A DNA stretch of 42,819 nucleotides from Conus ventricosus (lineage: Eukaryota > Mollusca > Gastropoda > Neogastropoda > Conidae), in assembly GCA_018398815.1 (NCBI GenBank), contig CM031600.1, positions 49,721,222 through 49,764,040 on the forward strand, given 5' to 3'. The notes beneath the pieces were generated by a model. The model searched no databases. It worked only from the letters and a program-made list of their open reading frames with translations, and was not told the DNA's origin. The position numbers were made by a program, and so were the translations under genes. Numbering within the stretch: the stretch's first letter is position 1; the number at the start of each line of letters is the position of its first letter. Positions 23,861 to 34,879 of the stretch are shown here, piece by piece.

Positions 23861-25314
23861 TTCAGGATAAACTGGGAGTACGTTTATATGCTTTGCATCT
23901 TGTTTTTTTGTTGCTTTTCCCAGACTGCAGTCTTTTCTCAGGATGTGATGTTTCCTCCCTGTATGAGTTTGATCACCCTGGAAGCGCCCATTGCGGGTCA
24001 GCTGGTCTAAAAAAAAAAAAGCTATGAATAGTTGAAAAGTTCGTTGTTATCAAAACAAAATGCAAGGCACTATGGCAATATGGTCAAACACTTAGAAACA
24101 AAAAGGACCGAAAGAACACTGGTAATCTGTGTGCACGAATTCCCAAAGTATGAAGGGTGACTGAAAAAGGTTGGGAGTCTAGAGTTGGTCAGTGATACAT
24201 GTTTATGGCGAACAATGTTCGGAGAGGAAAACATAGCTCTCTGTCAACACGCTTTGGACACACAGGTTGCTGCGTCCACCTCACAATGTTTACAGCCCAA
24301 CCGATAGCAAAGAACCTCTCAGGGCTTGATAGTTTCACAGAATAGGTTATAAAGGCCACGGATAAGCAATTGAACGGATTTATGTATTTCTCGATTTCAC
24401 GATGACAACACCTGAAAACAAAATGTCTGAAAAGGCAAAAGGTACGAAAGAAACGGAGCAGGAAAAGAGGGACGTGGACGAGAAGCTGCAGCAGAAAAAG
24501 GAGGAAGAAGAGAGAGGAAAGATGAATAGGAGCAAAAGATGAAGGAAAAGTACAAACGATAATATTCGTTATTCAAATTTATGTTAATAAAATACAGTCG
24601 TCGATGATATTCGTCTTTCATGCAAAACTACATGGGAGAATTAATATGGTTCAGCTCAGTGGCATAATTACATCAGTATTGCATTGTTTATTTGTTTCTA
24701 TCTGTTTTGTTCTGCGTTGGTTTTGTTTGTTTGTTTATTTGTTTCTGTTGTGTTCTGAATTGGTATCTCGGTAGACAGTTGCCTAGAGACAGGAAACAGT
24801 AATCGTTCGTCCATTTGTTTTCCTCGCGCTTTGTTTTCCCGCTGTTTGGTTCCTTTGACATTGCGCACTATCTAGATATGCAGGGGTGGCAGATTGGAGG
24901 GGGCAGCCAGAAAGGGGCATAAAGAAGAGGGGAGAGGGGGCGCGGACCTAGAGGAGACGGGCTAAGGAGGAGAAAGGTTTGACAATAGACTCTCGCATGT
25001 TATGTTGCCGTAATCCTCATCACGCCTCTTTCAGTCTTGTGTCAGAATGTTTTGTCTGCTAACGACAAATCATCGTGCACATTAAACCTAATCAGGAAAG
25101 ATGTCATTTCTTTTGTTCTTCGTATTTCCCTTAGATGCAAGAAGTAAAATGGGAACGTCAATGATATGAAAAAAAGTTGTCATAACTAGTTCTACACATG
25201 CATAGGTCTGGTGTTAAGTCTACGGGGAAATTGTAGTACCAGTAAGATTATTATAGTCTACAGTAATTTGACACGATGTACTGAAATGTTTATCTTTCTG
25301 CATGCCGATAGCCG

Positions 25315-25605
25315 GTTGGAGGTTCAGGATCACATTCTGCATGACGTATGAACACTGATGGGCCCAGTTGAGGGTTGAGGATCACATAATGAATGATGTA
25401 TGAACACTGATGGGGCCCAGTTGAGGTTTAGGATCACATAATGCATGACGTATGAACACTGATGGTGCCCAGTTGAGGTTGAGGATCACAGACTGCATGA
25501 CGTCATGAACACTGATGGGGCCTAGTTGAGGTTGAGGATCACCGACTGCATGAAAGTATGAACACTGATGGGGCCTAGTTGAGGTTGAGGATCACAGACT
25601 GCATG
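25315..25605. repeat. 52-bp minisatellite, target of the Polinton
   Basis: About 5.5 units of AGGATCACATAATGCATGAC then GTATGAACACTGATGGGGCC and CAGTTGAGGTTG. Most units contain TGCATG or a variant. The last unit is interrupted by the transposon, and the flank beyond its other end resumes with TGCATGACGTATG. Confidence 0.93.
25600..25605. repeat. Left target-site duplication TGCATG
   Basis: Hexamer immediately outside the left AGTAGTAGGG end, identical to 35953-35958. Confidence 0.93.
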
Positions 25606-26030
25606 AGTAGTAGGGTAAGGGACTTTCACCCCCCTTTTGTGGACCTCGGAGGGGACCTCAACCCGGGGTTGCGCAATACGGCAGGTGGCGCGACAGGTGG
25701 GGCGGCAGGTGGCGCGGCCTGCGGCAGGTGGCGGTGCGGCAGGTGGTGTCGGGGTCAAGGTCACGTGGTTTTGTTTTTTGTTTTCTTCCCTGACTTTTTT
25801 TTTGTTTGTTTTTTTTTTGTTTTCTTGTCACGGTGGAGTCCGATCGATAAAAAAAAGTTTTTGAATCTTTTTGTTTGCTGACGTAGTGGGTTTAAAAATA
25901 GATGGGGGTGTGTGTGTTGCTACGCGCGTGCAGATCGATGTGACGCGTGGTTTTTTTTTTTTTTTTTTTTTCTCGTTGCCGCGTGGTACGTAGGCGTGTT
26001 AGAGACGGCGGTGATGAAAAGTGATGATGA
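25606..26030 (+). repeat. Left terminal inverted repeat of the Polinton
   Basis: About 425 bp that match the reverse complement of 35535-35952. It contains five spaced copies of a GCAGGTGGCG-like word (25680-25748), TCAAGGTCACGTGG at 25755-25768, poly-T tracts, and GTTAGAGACGGCGGTG near its inner edge. In the outermost 195 bp I count about six indels and four substitutions against the right copy. Confidence 0.93.
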
Positions 26031-26077
26031 TGATGATGAGGGTTTGACGGGGAATCTGTGACCAGGAAAAAAAGCGA

Positions 26078-26719
26078 ATGTCAATGTGGGACGCTAACAG
26101 AAGAAGCTATGGTCCAAGGTGGAAACATCCCTTTACCTGTGTGATTGCTGGTCCAACAGGAAGTGGAAAAAACGTTTGGGTCAACAAGTTTATAAATCCA
26201 TCCATGAAGTAAGGGACCCCACCTCCCGATGAGATTGTGTGGTGTTACGGAGAGTGGCAGTTTGGTTATCATCTTTTGAAAGGAGTCACTTTTATCGAAG
26301 GGCTCCCCAAAGTAGAAGAATGGGTGATCAGAAACGACGTTTGGTGGTTGATGGATGACTTGATGAGGAAACGGATGACAGGGTGACAAAATTATTCACG
26401 AAGGTAGTCATCATCGAAAACATGAGTGTCATGTACATCTTTGCAGAATCTGTTTGGGAAAAACAAAAAAACAAGGGGCCATCAGCTTGAACAGTATTAT
26501 TGGTGGTATTCAAGAACCCAAGAGACGTCTCACAGATCACCCATTTAGCTAAACAGATGTATCCCGGAAGATTGAAGTACGTTCAGGAAGCTTTTAAAGG
26601 GCGACATCCAAACCCACGGTTATTTGTTGTTTGACCTTCGTCAGGAGACACCCGATCATCTCCGTCTGAGAACAAATATTATCCCCCCGACCCATCAAGT
26701 CGTGTATGTGCAGAAATGA
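26078..26719 (+). pseudogene. ATP: FtsK/HerA-type genome-packaging ATPase, frameshifted
   Basis: In virus-like Polintons this ATPase would drive DNA into the capsid. The frame opens at ATG 26078 and reads through the Walker A loop CVIAGPTGSGKNVWVNK (P-loop GPTGSGK) before a TAA at 26210. Past it, other frames continue the family pattern: a Walker B-like WWLMDDLM at about 26342-26365 and, from 26503, VVFKNPRDVSQITHLAKQMY. The terminal part ends at TGA 26719. At least four frame changes separate these blocks, so no single protein is made from this sequence as written. The total span (about 640 bp) fits a protein of some 210 residues, the usual size. It is the first gene inside the left repeat. 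Confidence 0.88.
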
Positions 26720-26959
26720 TTTTCGTCTTCCAATATGCCATGTTTTACCTGCAACGTTATTTTTCTTTTTGGTGGAGAAATGGAGAGAAGGATGTGTGGG
26801 ATTGTATAACACACTGTGAAGTCTTTGATCAGTGTACGTGGAGTAACCACTCTCCGGTTCTGGTGGTTGTCCTTCAATGAGACTTTGTGGAGCTTTAAAA
26901 GCGAGCGCCCATCTACACACGCGGTTATTTGCGACCGGAACATTGACTCTTCCCCATTC

Positions 26960-27290
26960 TGTCTGCAGTATGAAAAGGGAAATCTACCATGTTGCAGTTG
27001 TTGTGTGGGGCAACCCTGCTGTTATTAAGGCGGCCCTGAAAGGGCCTCGCCAGATTTGATCAACGCCTGAGTGAATGTTCCCTCAACATTTTAAAAGGCC
27101 ACGTGGGGACTGACTCCTGCCCAGAAGAAACAGTTGTGCAGATACAAGCAGAGCTTCGCTCCCTGGCGAAGAAAGGAACATCCAGCAAGAGAAAGAAGCA
27201 GATCTTGCAGAAGGGGGGATTTCTCGTGCCCTCATAAAACCCTGTCCTGGGGGGTGTCGGAGGATTACGGGGGGGATTGTAACCACATCA
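26960..27290 (+). pseudogene. Small basic/hydrophobic Polinton protein, broken
   Basis: Three frames carry VVWGNPAVIKAALKGPRQI (26997-27057), then a lysine-rich stretch GTSSKRKKQILQKGGFLVP at about 27176-27232 followed by a Gly-rich hydrophobic segment. A short protein with this layout (helical N-terminal part, K/R-rich hinge, GGFL-hydrophobic end) often follows the ATPase in invertebrate Polintons. By analogy with adenovirus core peptides it might bind DNA or membrane; that is inference. The gene is split by frameshifts and a TAA at 27236. The 26720-26960 stretch before it holds no recognised protein. Confidence 0.5.
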
Positions 27291-27299
27291 TGGAGCTAC

Positions 27300-27930
27300 A
27301 AAGGGAAAATGATTTTAGTGGATCCTCGTGTGCTAGCTCTGTTCGCGGACCTCCAGTTCCTGATGCTAATCTGACAGTCTTAGGGAATGGATCAGCAGAT
27401 GCGTGATATATTAGGGGAAAAATGATCAAGCGCCGAGACAAGGCTAAATGTATCATCAGACCCTTTGGAAATATTTGAAACGTTTGGATCAGTTTAAGGA
27501 AAAACCATGGGAGTGTGCTGTTCAAGCCCAAAAACACCCGCTCAACCAACCCAAATCAGAAAGAGAGACTGTTGACGACGGTCAACTCCCCGTTGACGAG
27601 CGTGGAGAAGGATTTTTGTGGAGAGTGTACCAAAAACGATGAAAGCAAAGCGAAGCGACTTTTAACCGCGTTCAGAATCACCCAGATCTGAAATGGAACC
27701 AGCGGGGGGAAAATCATGTGGCGAGGACAGCTGATTAAAAACTCGAACCTCGTTGATTTGGTAAATGATGTGCTAAGAAAAACGTCGCTACTTCCAACCC
27801 ATTGGGTGGAAATCCTTTGCCGCTGCTCTCAGTGCCCCAAAACATTCCCAAGATTTATTTGGAAACCCTGACCTTTGGGAAAGTTTATGACAACACAAAT
27901 ACCCGGCACCCTGTCCTATTCTTCACAGTC
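27300..27930 (+). pseudogene. Unassigned Polinton ORF, broken
   Basis: The block opens with KMILVDPRVLALFADLQF (about 27307-27360) and a later frame reads LVDLVNDVLRK near 27751-27783. Both motifs remind me of a conserved Polinton protein of unknown function placed between the ATPase and the integrase. Stops and frame changes are frequent. Bases 27930-28235 have polar, Ser/Pro and Lys-rich open frames ending in KKKKNISKQNR, possibly the rest of the same gene. No catalytic motif is visible. Confidence 0.4.
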
Positions 27931-28234
27931 TACGGAAGGACCTGTCCGTGCGGGTTCCTCTTCCCTAAACCCCGCGTTTTCTACACCATCATGCCAAACA
28001 CTCCCCCCATCACGGGAGAAACTTTTGCCTTATCATCGATCAAGAAGCCACGAGGTACAGAAGACTCTGACCGTTGGAAGGGGGGAGACCCCTTTTTTCT
28101 TGGAGGAAAAAGGGACACACGGGACGGAACCGGAAACGACAGAGATTAAGAAGACTGCGCCTTTGATGGATTGGGAGTCTACTGACTACACCGAAAGGGC
28201 TCCGCGGAAAAAAAAGAAAAACATATCGAAACAG

Positions 28235-29290
28235 AACAGAATGTTGGGCCAGACTTACTACACACCACAACGCTGGATCTTTTGGTGGTGTTAAACCCCT
28301 TGAAACGTAAACGAAGGCAAATTTCTGTGCTCAAAGAATGGTTGAGTCACGAAGATGTTATACTCTTCATAAACCTGTGCGACACAAGTTTGAGAGGAGG
28401 CGTGTTGTTGTAGGAGGAATGGACCATCAAGGGCAGCTGATTGATTGACGCCCAATGCTGCGAAAAACAATGATGGTTTTAGTTATCTGCTGCCCAGTCA
28501 ATCGAATGTCTTGTCTAAATATGCTTGGGTCGCCCCTTTGAAAAACAAGACGGACCTGTGATGGTAGGGGCCTTTGAACGCATCCTTAAACAGGGTCGGA
28601 AACCCCCCAAACTCCAAACAGACAAAGGGCAGAGTTTCTGAACAAACATTTCAAACGTTTTTGAGGGAAAGAAGAATACCCTTTTTTTGTGACAGAAAAC
28701 GAAGATACGAAGCCTCTGTGGTAGAGAGATGAATCGCACTTTGAAAAGAGAAGCTCTGGCGCTACTTTACCAGAAAAAATACTTTGAGATTTGTGGAAGT
28801 TTTACCACAGTTGGTAAAAGGCATACAACCCTTCGTTTCACCGCAGATCCAGCGTGCTCCTGCAGAAGTGACAACACACAACCAAGAAAATGTATGGCAG
28901 ACTCTGTACAACAGCGACCAGCCTACGTCCCCCTCTCCTCACCCTAAACTGAAAACTAGGAGATCGTGTACGCATCAGTTTTAAAACGAGGAGACATTTT
29001 AAAAAAGGTTATTTGCCATCTTGGTCTGAAGAACTTTTCAGTCAGTCGAATAAAAAAGACCATCCAGTGACTTACTTCTCAAAGACGATCATGGAGAAGA
29101 GCTTCAAGGAACGTTTTATGACCAGGGAGATACAGAAAGTGGGGGGAGAAACAGATTTATCGCATTGAAGCGATCTTGAGCAACGCAAAAAAGCTCATGG
29201 ACAGCGAGGGGAAAATTTATCAAATGGTTTGGCTATGACTTTCATTCAATTCATGGATTCCTCAGACAGCATGACTACCTACGCCATGAC
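28235..29290 (+). pseudogene. INT: Retrovirus-type integrase with chromodomain-like C-terminus, frameshifted
   Basis: The integrase would catalyse insertion of the element and create the 6-bp target duplication. The N-terminal part includes VLKEWLSHEDV (about 28329). In the DDE core, PKLQTDKGQSF at about 28606-28638 holds the second catalytic Asp, and VVERMNRTLK at about 28718-28750 (frame change after ER) the catalytic Glu. The first Asp probably lies near 28440, where stops blur the reading. The core continues with LPQLVKGIQPFV (28799). The C-terminal part reads KGYLPSWSEELFSVSRIKK near 29005-29062, and the last block, IYRIEAILSNAKKLMDSEGK (about 29157-29216) followed by a YQMVWL-like stretch, resembles a chromodomain. 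These features are those of Polinton integrases such as the nematode F54H12.3 relatives. Frameshifts make it inactive as sequenced. From 29290 to 29590 an open frame (TTYAMTMPDQNQVEAALTHD) is unassigned. Confidence 0.85.
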
Positions 29291-29589
29291 CATGCCTGAT
29301 CAGAACCAAGTAGAAGCAGCTCTGACTCATGATGATGAAACCGTCACTCTACAGGGGTCCAGAAAATCTGCGCTGTGGGTGTGTTTGGACGACGAGTTCC
29401 TCGCGGTGAAATTGTTTTCGGTTGTCGACGCTCCTGGTTTATGTGGTGGTTGGTGTGTCTCTATTTAATCTGAGTCGCGGTCAAGGAGCGGACAATTTGT
29501 GGGTTTGGGTCTTCTTGGGAGCTGTTCGGGTACATCCTTCCAAATCCCAGCATCGACCCCCGACCAACGACCCACTGAAACCAGTATGT

Positions 29590-30325
29590 TTACTTGACGC
29601 TACCCAGCAACAGCTCCATGTCGTACTACCCGATAAAAACGCCAGTCACTTTTTCACCCAAAATACCTCAACCGTGTTTACTTGAACGGAGATTACGAAG
29701 TGGGGCCTGTCTGAAATTCTGTTCAGCAAACACGTACTTTAACATTGAAGAACAAGAAATTTGGATTCTTTTTCGCCCCGATGGAGAGTCAGATCAACAG
29801 TGGAAGAAAATACCTGCGGGATTGTATGAATCAGCAGAATTTTTGACGGCATGCTTTAAACCAAGTTTATCGACGGTTGTGAAAAAAGAAAAAGAAGACA
29901 ACATCAAACTGCATTATAATCGTGCTACCCCAAAAGTGACAGTTAGAAAGTTTTGAGGCTGATAGCGTTCTCCAGATCAGCCCCGCATTAAGAGATGCCT
30001 TGGGTCTGGAGAGAGAATTATGTTTGGGAAAGGTGTTTGAAAGTAAAAAACCAAGTACATCTCCAACTGGGTTAGAGGGTGTTATGTCTACTGCGACTTG
30101 GTTCAACCACGTCCTGTTGGTGATGTGAGGTTCCCTTGCTCGAATTGTCCCGGGCTGGGAATCAGAGCACTGAAATCGTACATCATATTTTGAAAACCCA
30201 ACTATATTCCTCTGAGTAGGTTCCGTTCAACACAGTGGAAATCCTTTTAACAAAGACACGGGCAAACCTCTGTCATTTGACAAAGGGAAAACCATCGTGA
30301 CGCTTCACTTTCGGCCCAGACGACC
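29590..30325 (+). pseudogene. Minor-capsid (penton-like) protein candidate, frameshifted
   Basis: Blocks in alternating frames read VYLNGDYEVG near 29665-29695, YFNIEEQEIWILFRPDGESD (29739-29798), LHYNRATPKVTVRKF (about 29910-29955), LQISPALRDALGLEREL after a frame change (about 29970-30020), and a final PLSFDKGKTIVTLHFRP near 30270-30320. The first and last blocks recall the minor jelly-roll capsid protein of Polintons, which would sit at capsid vertices. The family link is from memory of conserved patterns, and the vertex role is inferred. The gene lies just upstream of other structural genes, as expected. Confidence 0.55.
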
Positions 30326-30409
30326 TGACGGCCTTTAAGAGATGGTGCGTCCGTTCCCTTGAACACCCATGGAAAAGCTTATGAGACTTTTTACTGCGCC
30401 CAAGCCCGG

Positions 30410-30720
30410 GCACGGGCTTCCTGTGTTTATAGGGGGGAAAAAATTACGAGGGAGAGGACTTGGGGAAACCCTTTTGGAGGACTCGGGCGTACTCTCATCC
30501 CTTGTTTAAAAAGTGGTTGGAAGGCTTTATGAAGGAAGGGACTCGAACTGGCATTTCAGCTTGCGCAAGATGTGCTGTCTGGGCAAATGTGAAGTCCGCT
30601 CTCCGCAACGAGGTAAGCAGGCTGGCAAAACGATAGTTGCAGCAAGCCGTGAGCAGAGTCACCGACCCTGCCGGGCACCACCGGGGGAAAACCCCCTAGG
30701 AGGCGTATAAAATTAGCGTC
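30410..30720 (+). pseudogene. Small basic core-like protein, broken
   Basis: The frames around 30420-30680 give PLFKKWLEGFMKEGTRTGIS and then KSALRNEVSRLAKR in one frame and RGKQAGKTIVAASREQ in another. Short Gly/Lys/Arg-rich proteins with a helical middle occur in this position, between minor and major capsid genes, in many Polintons and may condense DNA like adenovirus core proteins. Function is inference; at least two frame changes are present. Confidence 0.4.
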
Positions 30721-30889
30721 CTCAACCAGCGTGGGTCACTCCAGACGCAACAAGGGGAAGAAAAAAAAGACCACCAGGATTCCTCGAGACATTTTTGGAA
30801 AAGACCCATGTCGTTGCTACACCCGCATTCGCGCGAAAGTGTAAATACTGGGGCTTGATTGTTTTCTGTATGGGTAACTCAATCAGCGG

Positions 30890-32117
30890 TAGAAGAAGGT
30901 GCATTTGTAGAAATCATCCACTAGCAACCCTTTGGGCCCTTTGGTGCACCATTGAATTGCACATCAGTGGTGCCACCTCAGATACGTGGATCTGAGCAAT
31001 ACCAATCTCCACATCCGTGCTAAAGTGACAAAAGCCGAGGGTACAGCCCTTGGGCGCCGGCACTGATGTTGCCCCTGTCAACAACTGGCTCCATAGCCTG
31101 TTTTCTCAGGTGGAAAGTCTCCCTGAACGACACCCTGATTTCATCCAGCACCAACACTTACCCCCACCGAGCGTACATCGAGTCAACATTGAACTACGGG
31201 AAGGATGCGAAAGACAGTCATTTGACAGTAGTCTGTATTTCTGAACACCCCGGGGTCTTGAGGACACCCCCAAAGGAGACGGCAATGTCGGTCTGAGATC
31301 GACGTGAGCTGACAGCTGGGAGTGGAGAAGTGGATATGTTGGGGCGCCTTCACACAGATATTATGCTCAGGAACGCTACCTGATCAACGGAGTGGCCATC
31401 AAACTCAGACTCATCCCCTCCAAAAACGCCTTCAACATCATGGCACATGATGGTGGTGCGGGTGCGCCTATAAAAATGTCATCACTCACGCTTCCCTGTT
31501 CGTTCGCAAAGTGAAAACCCAATCCGGCTGTTTCCTTGGCTCACGAAAAGGCGCTGGAAAGGGGTAGTGAAGTACCCTCTAAAGAGAATCGTTCAGAAGA
31601 CCTTCGCTATTTCCCCCAAGGAAACTTAAGCGCTGTCCAAGGACAAACCTCTTTCTCAGTCAGACCCCAAACAAGATCGTGTCGCTCTTGTAAACAGCGC
31701 AGCGTTCAATGGGGGGTACAACAGAAACCCCTTCCACTTTCGGGCACGCCAACTTAAATTTCCTGTGTCTGTATATGGAGGGCGCCAGATTCCTGCCAAG
31801 GCCTGACCCGGATTTTGAACTGCAGCAGTTTGTGAGGGCCTACCACAGTCTGATGCTGGGCACGGGGGTGGTGAAAAGAGATGCTGGAAACCCATCAGTA
31901 TCAAGATTATGACCGAGGATACACCCTGTATGCTTTTGATCTGACTCCGAGTTTGCTGTATGGAGCCAGCAGTTTTGAACTGGTCAGGAGTGGCGCACTT
32001 CGTTGGAATGAAGTTCTCTCAAGCTCTGGCTGAGCCTGTCATGTGATTGTGTATGCAGAGTTGGACAGTATGATCGAAATCGATCGCGCCCCGCCAAGTG
32101 CTGACAGACTTTTCAAC
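30890..32117 (+). pseudogene. Major-capsid-like protein (F54H12.2 family), frameshifted
   Basis: Readable blocks in order are DVAPVNNWLHSLFSQVESL (about 31062-31118), STNTYPHRAYIESTLNYGKD (31149-31208), LINGVAIKLRLIPSKNAFNI (31381-31440), YGGRQ-like sequence near 31775, LNCSSL/FELQQFVRAYHSLML (about 31815-31857), YTLYAFDLTPSLLYGASSFE (31920-31979) and VIVYAELDSMIEIDRA (about 32043-32090). This colinear series fits the long capsid-type protein annotated in nematodes as F54H12.2 and found next to the protease in Polintons; a double jelly-roll fold is expected of the family. It would form the capsid shell. The N-terminus is uncertain (a block ATLWALWCTIELHISGATSD near 30922-30981 probably belongs to it). 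At least five frame changes are needed to follow it, so no intact product exists here. Confidence 0.75.
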
Positions 32118-32529
32118 ATGAATAGTGTGGCCATGCCACTGTGTTGACTAAAGACATTCACGCCGGCGTGCCTTTGGGGGAATATATCCAAGGAACAAGC
32201 TCCCTCTCTATTTCACCACCCGACGACCTATCGCATTGGTGATTAACACCGACCACAGCTCTGGACCGGGAGAACATTGGGTCAGTGTTTGGTTTGATGG
32301 TCGCGGTAAAGCAGAATATTTTGATAGTTTTGGTCTACCCCCTTCGTTGCATCCAGACATTGAAAAGTTTATGTTGAAACACAGTTTCAGTTATCGTTTT
32401 TTAACCAAAGGACTTATTCAAGACTTGACCAGCTCAGCCTGTAGGTACTATGTGCTGTATTTCATTTTAAGAAAAAGTCGCGGTCACAGTCTTCCCCAAG
32501 TGTTGTCGGTGTTCCACCCCATAAACTGA
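32118..32529 (+). CDS. PRO: Adenovirus-type cysteine protease (Polinton PRO), C-terminal part intact
   Basis: This processing protease matures capsid proteins in adenoviruses and is a hallmark of Polintons. From 32236 to the TGA at 32527 the frame is unbroken (97 codons). In that numbering the active-site residues expected of adenain relatives are present: His14 in GPGEHWVSVWF, Asp30 in EYFDSFG, and Gln62 and Cys69 in LIQDLTSSACRYYVLYF, with the usual seven-residue step from Gln to Cys. The N-terminal 35-40 residues (from ATG 32118, MNSVAMPL) are in another frame, so one frameshift or a short intron-like error separates the parts. It follows the capsid gene directly. It is the best preserved gene of the element. 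Confidence 0.87.
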
Positions 32530-32599
32530 GGGCCAATGATCAAAACGTGAGATCATTTATTCATTCTATTCACAGAAAAAGTCTTTTAAAAGCGTTGTA

Positions 32600-33003
32600 A
32601 CGTAGGGAGCGTGTCACATACAACACACGCTTCACTGTGACTCACAATGGAGAAGATTTGGAGGAAGTTAAAGTTGGGATTGAAAAAATGAAAGCTCAGA
32701 TGCGCTTGACTCTTATCCATCTGTTTGTCACAGAGTTGTTACCAAACGTATCGCGCCGAGTTTGAGCAGCATGTAGAGAGTGTGGAAGGGGAATGTGTCA
32801 CATGCTTCTTTCTTACTCTTGGAGACCGCTTGTGGTCGAGACTCGACAGAGATCGTCTTTCTTCCACATGGTCTCATCTTCTGTTATCGTATGAAGTACC
32901 AGAAGATTTAAACTGGCTGAGGTTGAAGGCCGAAGCCTGGCATGATACAAAATCCTTAGAGTTTCAAAACAAAGTCGTCAGTCTTATCGTTCATAAAATT
33001 TAA
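32600..33003 (+). pseudogene. Unassigned Polinton ORF downstream of the protease
   Basis: One frame reads EDLEEVKVGIEKMKAQMRL and LIHLFVTELLPNVSR (about 32650-32757); after a frame change the sequence continues as AEFEQHVESVEGE and ends RLKAEAWHDTKSLEFQNKVV...HKI with TAA at 33001. It is charged and probably helical, with no known motif. The spacing, 70 bp after the protease and 120 bp before a TATA box, suggests it is the last gene of the left-hand gene block. Confidence 0.4.
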
Positions 33004-33121
33004 ATCAAACACAACCCAAATCTTGAACTGCTCGTTTTCCTGATTGGTTTGTTTGAATATCCAGTTTGAGGTGGTCTGAGCGGGTTTAAACCAGTCTGTG
33101 TAAACGCATACACACATGAAC

Positions 33122-33129
33122 TATATAAG
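33122..33129 (+). promoter_or_regulatory. TATA box upstream of accessory ORF
   Basis: TATATAAG lies about 80 bp before the ATG at 33205, giving an expected start of transcription near 33150. A short unrelated ATG at 33143 would lie just upstream of that start. An AATAAA follows the reading frame at 34132, so promoter, frame and polyadenylation signal are in a sensible order. Confidence 0.45.
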
Positions 33130-33204
33130 AGAGGTCTCAACCATGTCGTTATTACCTTCTCTACTCCACTCGCGCTGACAACATCGTCTTCACCGACCAG
33201 TACC

Positions 33205-33920
33205 ATGAGAACAAGGAGCCAGAGCCTACACTCTACCCACTGGGACGCAACATTTTTGCCACCGTCAAAACCTGGCAAAGGGTTGTCAGAATATATGTGC
33301 ACCATTACAAGAGACCAACAACACCAAGGGTGGTCGTCTGGTCAGGGCGCAGCGAGGATTGTCGTTGGGATTGCAAGATTTGAAAGACTGGTCAAACTGA
33401 AGAATACACTGGTGGCGGACGTCAAATACCAAACATCAGTTCTGCCTGCGGACAATTCAAAACACAACTACCCCAATAGCAGCAGCAGCAGCAGAGCACC
33501 ATCCTGTACCGACAATCACGTGGGTGTAACCATACCTCCCTGTACTCCAGCTCGCCCTTCGACTCTAAGGACTCCCGCTGGATATCTCAGGCAGTGTGAA
33601 CAACTGATGACTTCCCACCAACCTCCACCTGTGTGAGCAGCGCCCTGACAACAGGGTGGACTGGACATTCTCAAGACAGCCACAGTCCAAGTGGTGTTGT
33701 GGGACCCAAAACAAAAGGAAGGGGACGAAAGAAGACCCAACTGCCTTGGTGCCCATCTCCCCCTGACGTTGGAACGATGGATGGTGTGATGGTGGAATCA
33801 CACACCCCTGTGGTGGAGTCCTGCACCGTCTGTGACAGAGCCACGCAGTCCCAGAACGAACCCTACCTTCCCAGTGCCACTACTACTGCCCCAGCGAGGA
33901 TCCCTACATCATGGCCTTGA
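33205..33920 (+). CDS. Accessory Polinton ORF of unknown function (one frame change)
   Basis: ATG at 33205 in a fair context (TACCATGA) opens a 143-codon frame, MRTRSQSLHSTHWDATFLPP onward, with a Ser run (CAG repeat at about 33479-33497) and a Pro/Thr/Ser-rich second half. It stops at 33634. A second frame overlapping by 4 nt (from 33633) continues with similar Ser/Pro/Thr composition (GPKTKGRGRKKTQLPW) to a TGA at 33918, so the two may be one protein split by a single indel. I recognise no domain. A TATA box precedes it and AATAAA follows. It lies outside the conserved gene block, where Polintons often carry variable genes. Confidence 0.45.
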
Positions 33921-34130
33921 AGAAAGACTGATGTGTATACAGCGCGGTGTCTACTTTTGAATAACAATGTGCAATGTTGTTGACGTACAGACTTTGTATA
34001 AACAGTTATGCCGATATGTGTTGCGAAAACAATATGTTCTTGTGTACTTTTGTTGTCGTTGTTAAAGTTTTATAAAATGAATGTATTTTTTTTATGGATG
34101 TTGTCCTCCCAAAACTGTATGATCCAGAAA

Positions 34131-34229
34131 GAATAAAGGGCAAAGCCCAAATGGTGTATCGGTCAGAGAGCATCGTTCATTTTTAATGGCCTCCTGTCTG
34201 ATATGTCACTTGGCTCCCTATCATCAACG
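34131..34229 (+). repeat. 3'-end cassette, copy 1 (AATAAA plus 90 bp)
   Basis: GAATAAAGGGCAAAGCCCAA and the following ATGGTGTATCGGTCAGAGAG, then TTTAATGGCCTCCTGTCTGA and CACTTGGCT. It is repeated directly at 35302-35400 with about ten differences. AATAAA is a likely polyadenylation signal for the ORF at 33205. Confidence 0.8.
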
Positions 34230-34339
34230 GATCACTGGGCACAGTACTTTGCGAAATGCGGGAGCGACCTGACATTGTGTGCGTGTGCTCTCTCTCTCTC
34301 TCTCTCTGTCGTGCTTATGGTGGTTTAAATTTGGTTCTG

Positions 34340-34380
34340 AGGACACAGCGCACGCGCGCTCGCGCGCGTGCGCGTGCACA
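34340..34380. repeat. Alternating CGCG/GTGC tract
   Basis: CACGCGCGCTCGCGCGCGTG and following CGCGTGCACAC form a short palindrome of alternating purine and pyrimidine, inside the Polinton's accessory region. Confidence 0.7.
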
Positions 34381-34879
34381 CAGCTCTAACGTGTGGGCAG
34401 CGTCACTTCGTCCGCAGGTGAAACTCGGGACGCTGACTTCGGTCATCTTTTGTTGACAGTAGACATGGACATTCCCCACTTTTTGCGTGTCAACACGCGA
34501 GCGTGCGTGTGTGTGTGTGTGCGTGGGTCTTTGAGGGAGACTTGTCCGCGGACAAGGAGTGACTGGTCAGGCGCGTGGAGTCTTTGCGGGGTGTGTGAGC
34601 GGCGCCATTTGGATATTCACAATAGCTTCGAAAATGACGCTAATTGGTGTGCTTGGTTCCTACTGCGGAGTCTGTTCCCTTTGTCTGTTACTTGGAAGCA
34701 GGTGTGCTGGTGCTTTTGTTTCTTTGTGTGGTGTGTTGGTTCCGACACGGAGTCTGTTCTCTTTGTCTGCTACGGATGGTTTGAAGAAAGAGATCAAAGG
34801 TAAGTCCCAACGCCATCGGGTGTTTGGCGGGAAAAAAAACATAATATAAGCCCCAAACCCCCATCTGTTTCATATTCTA

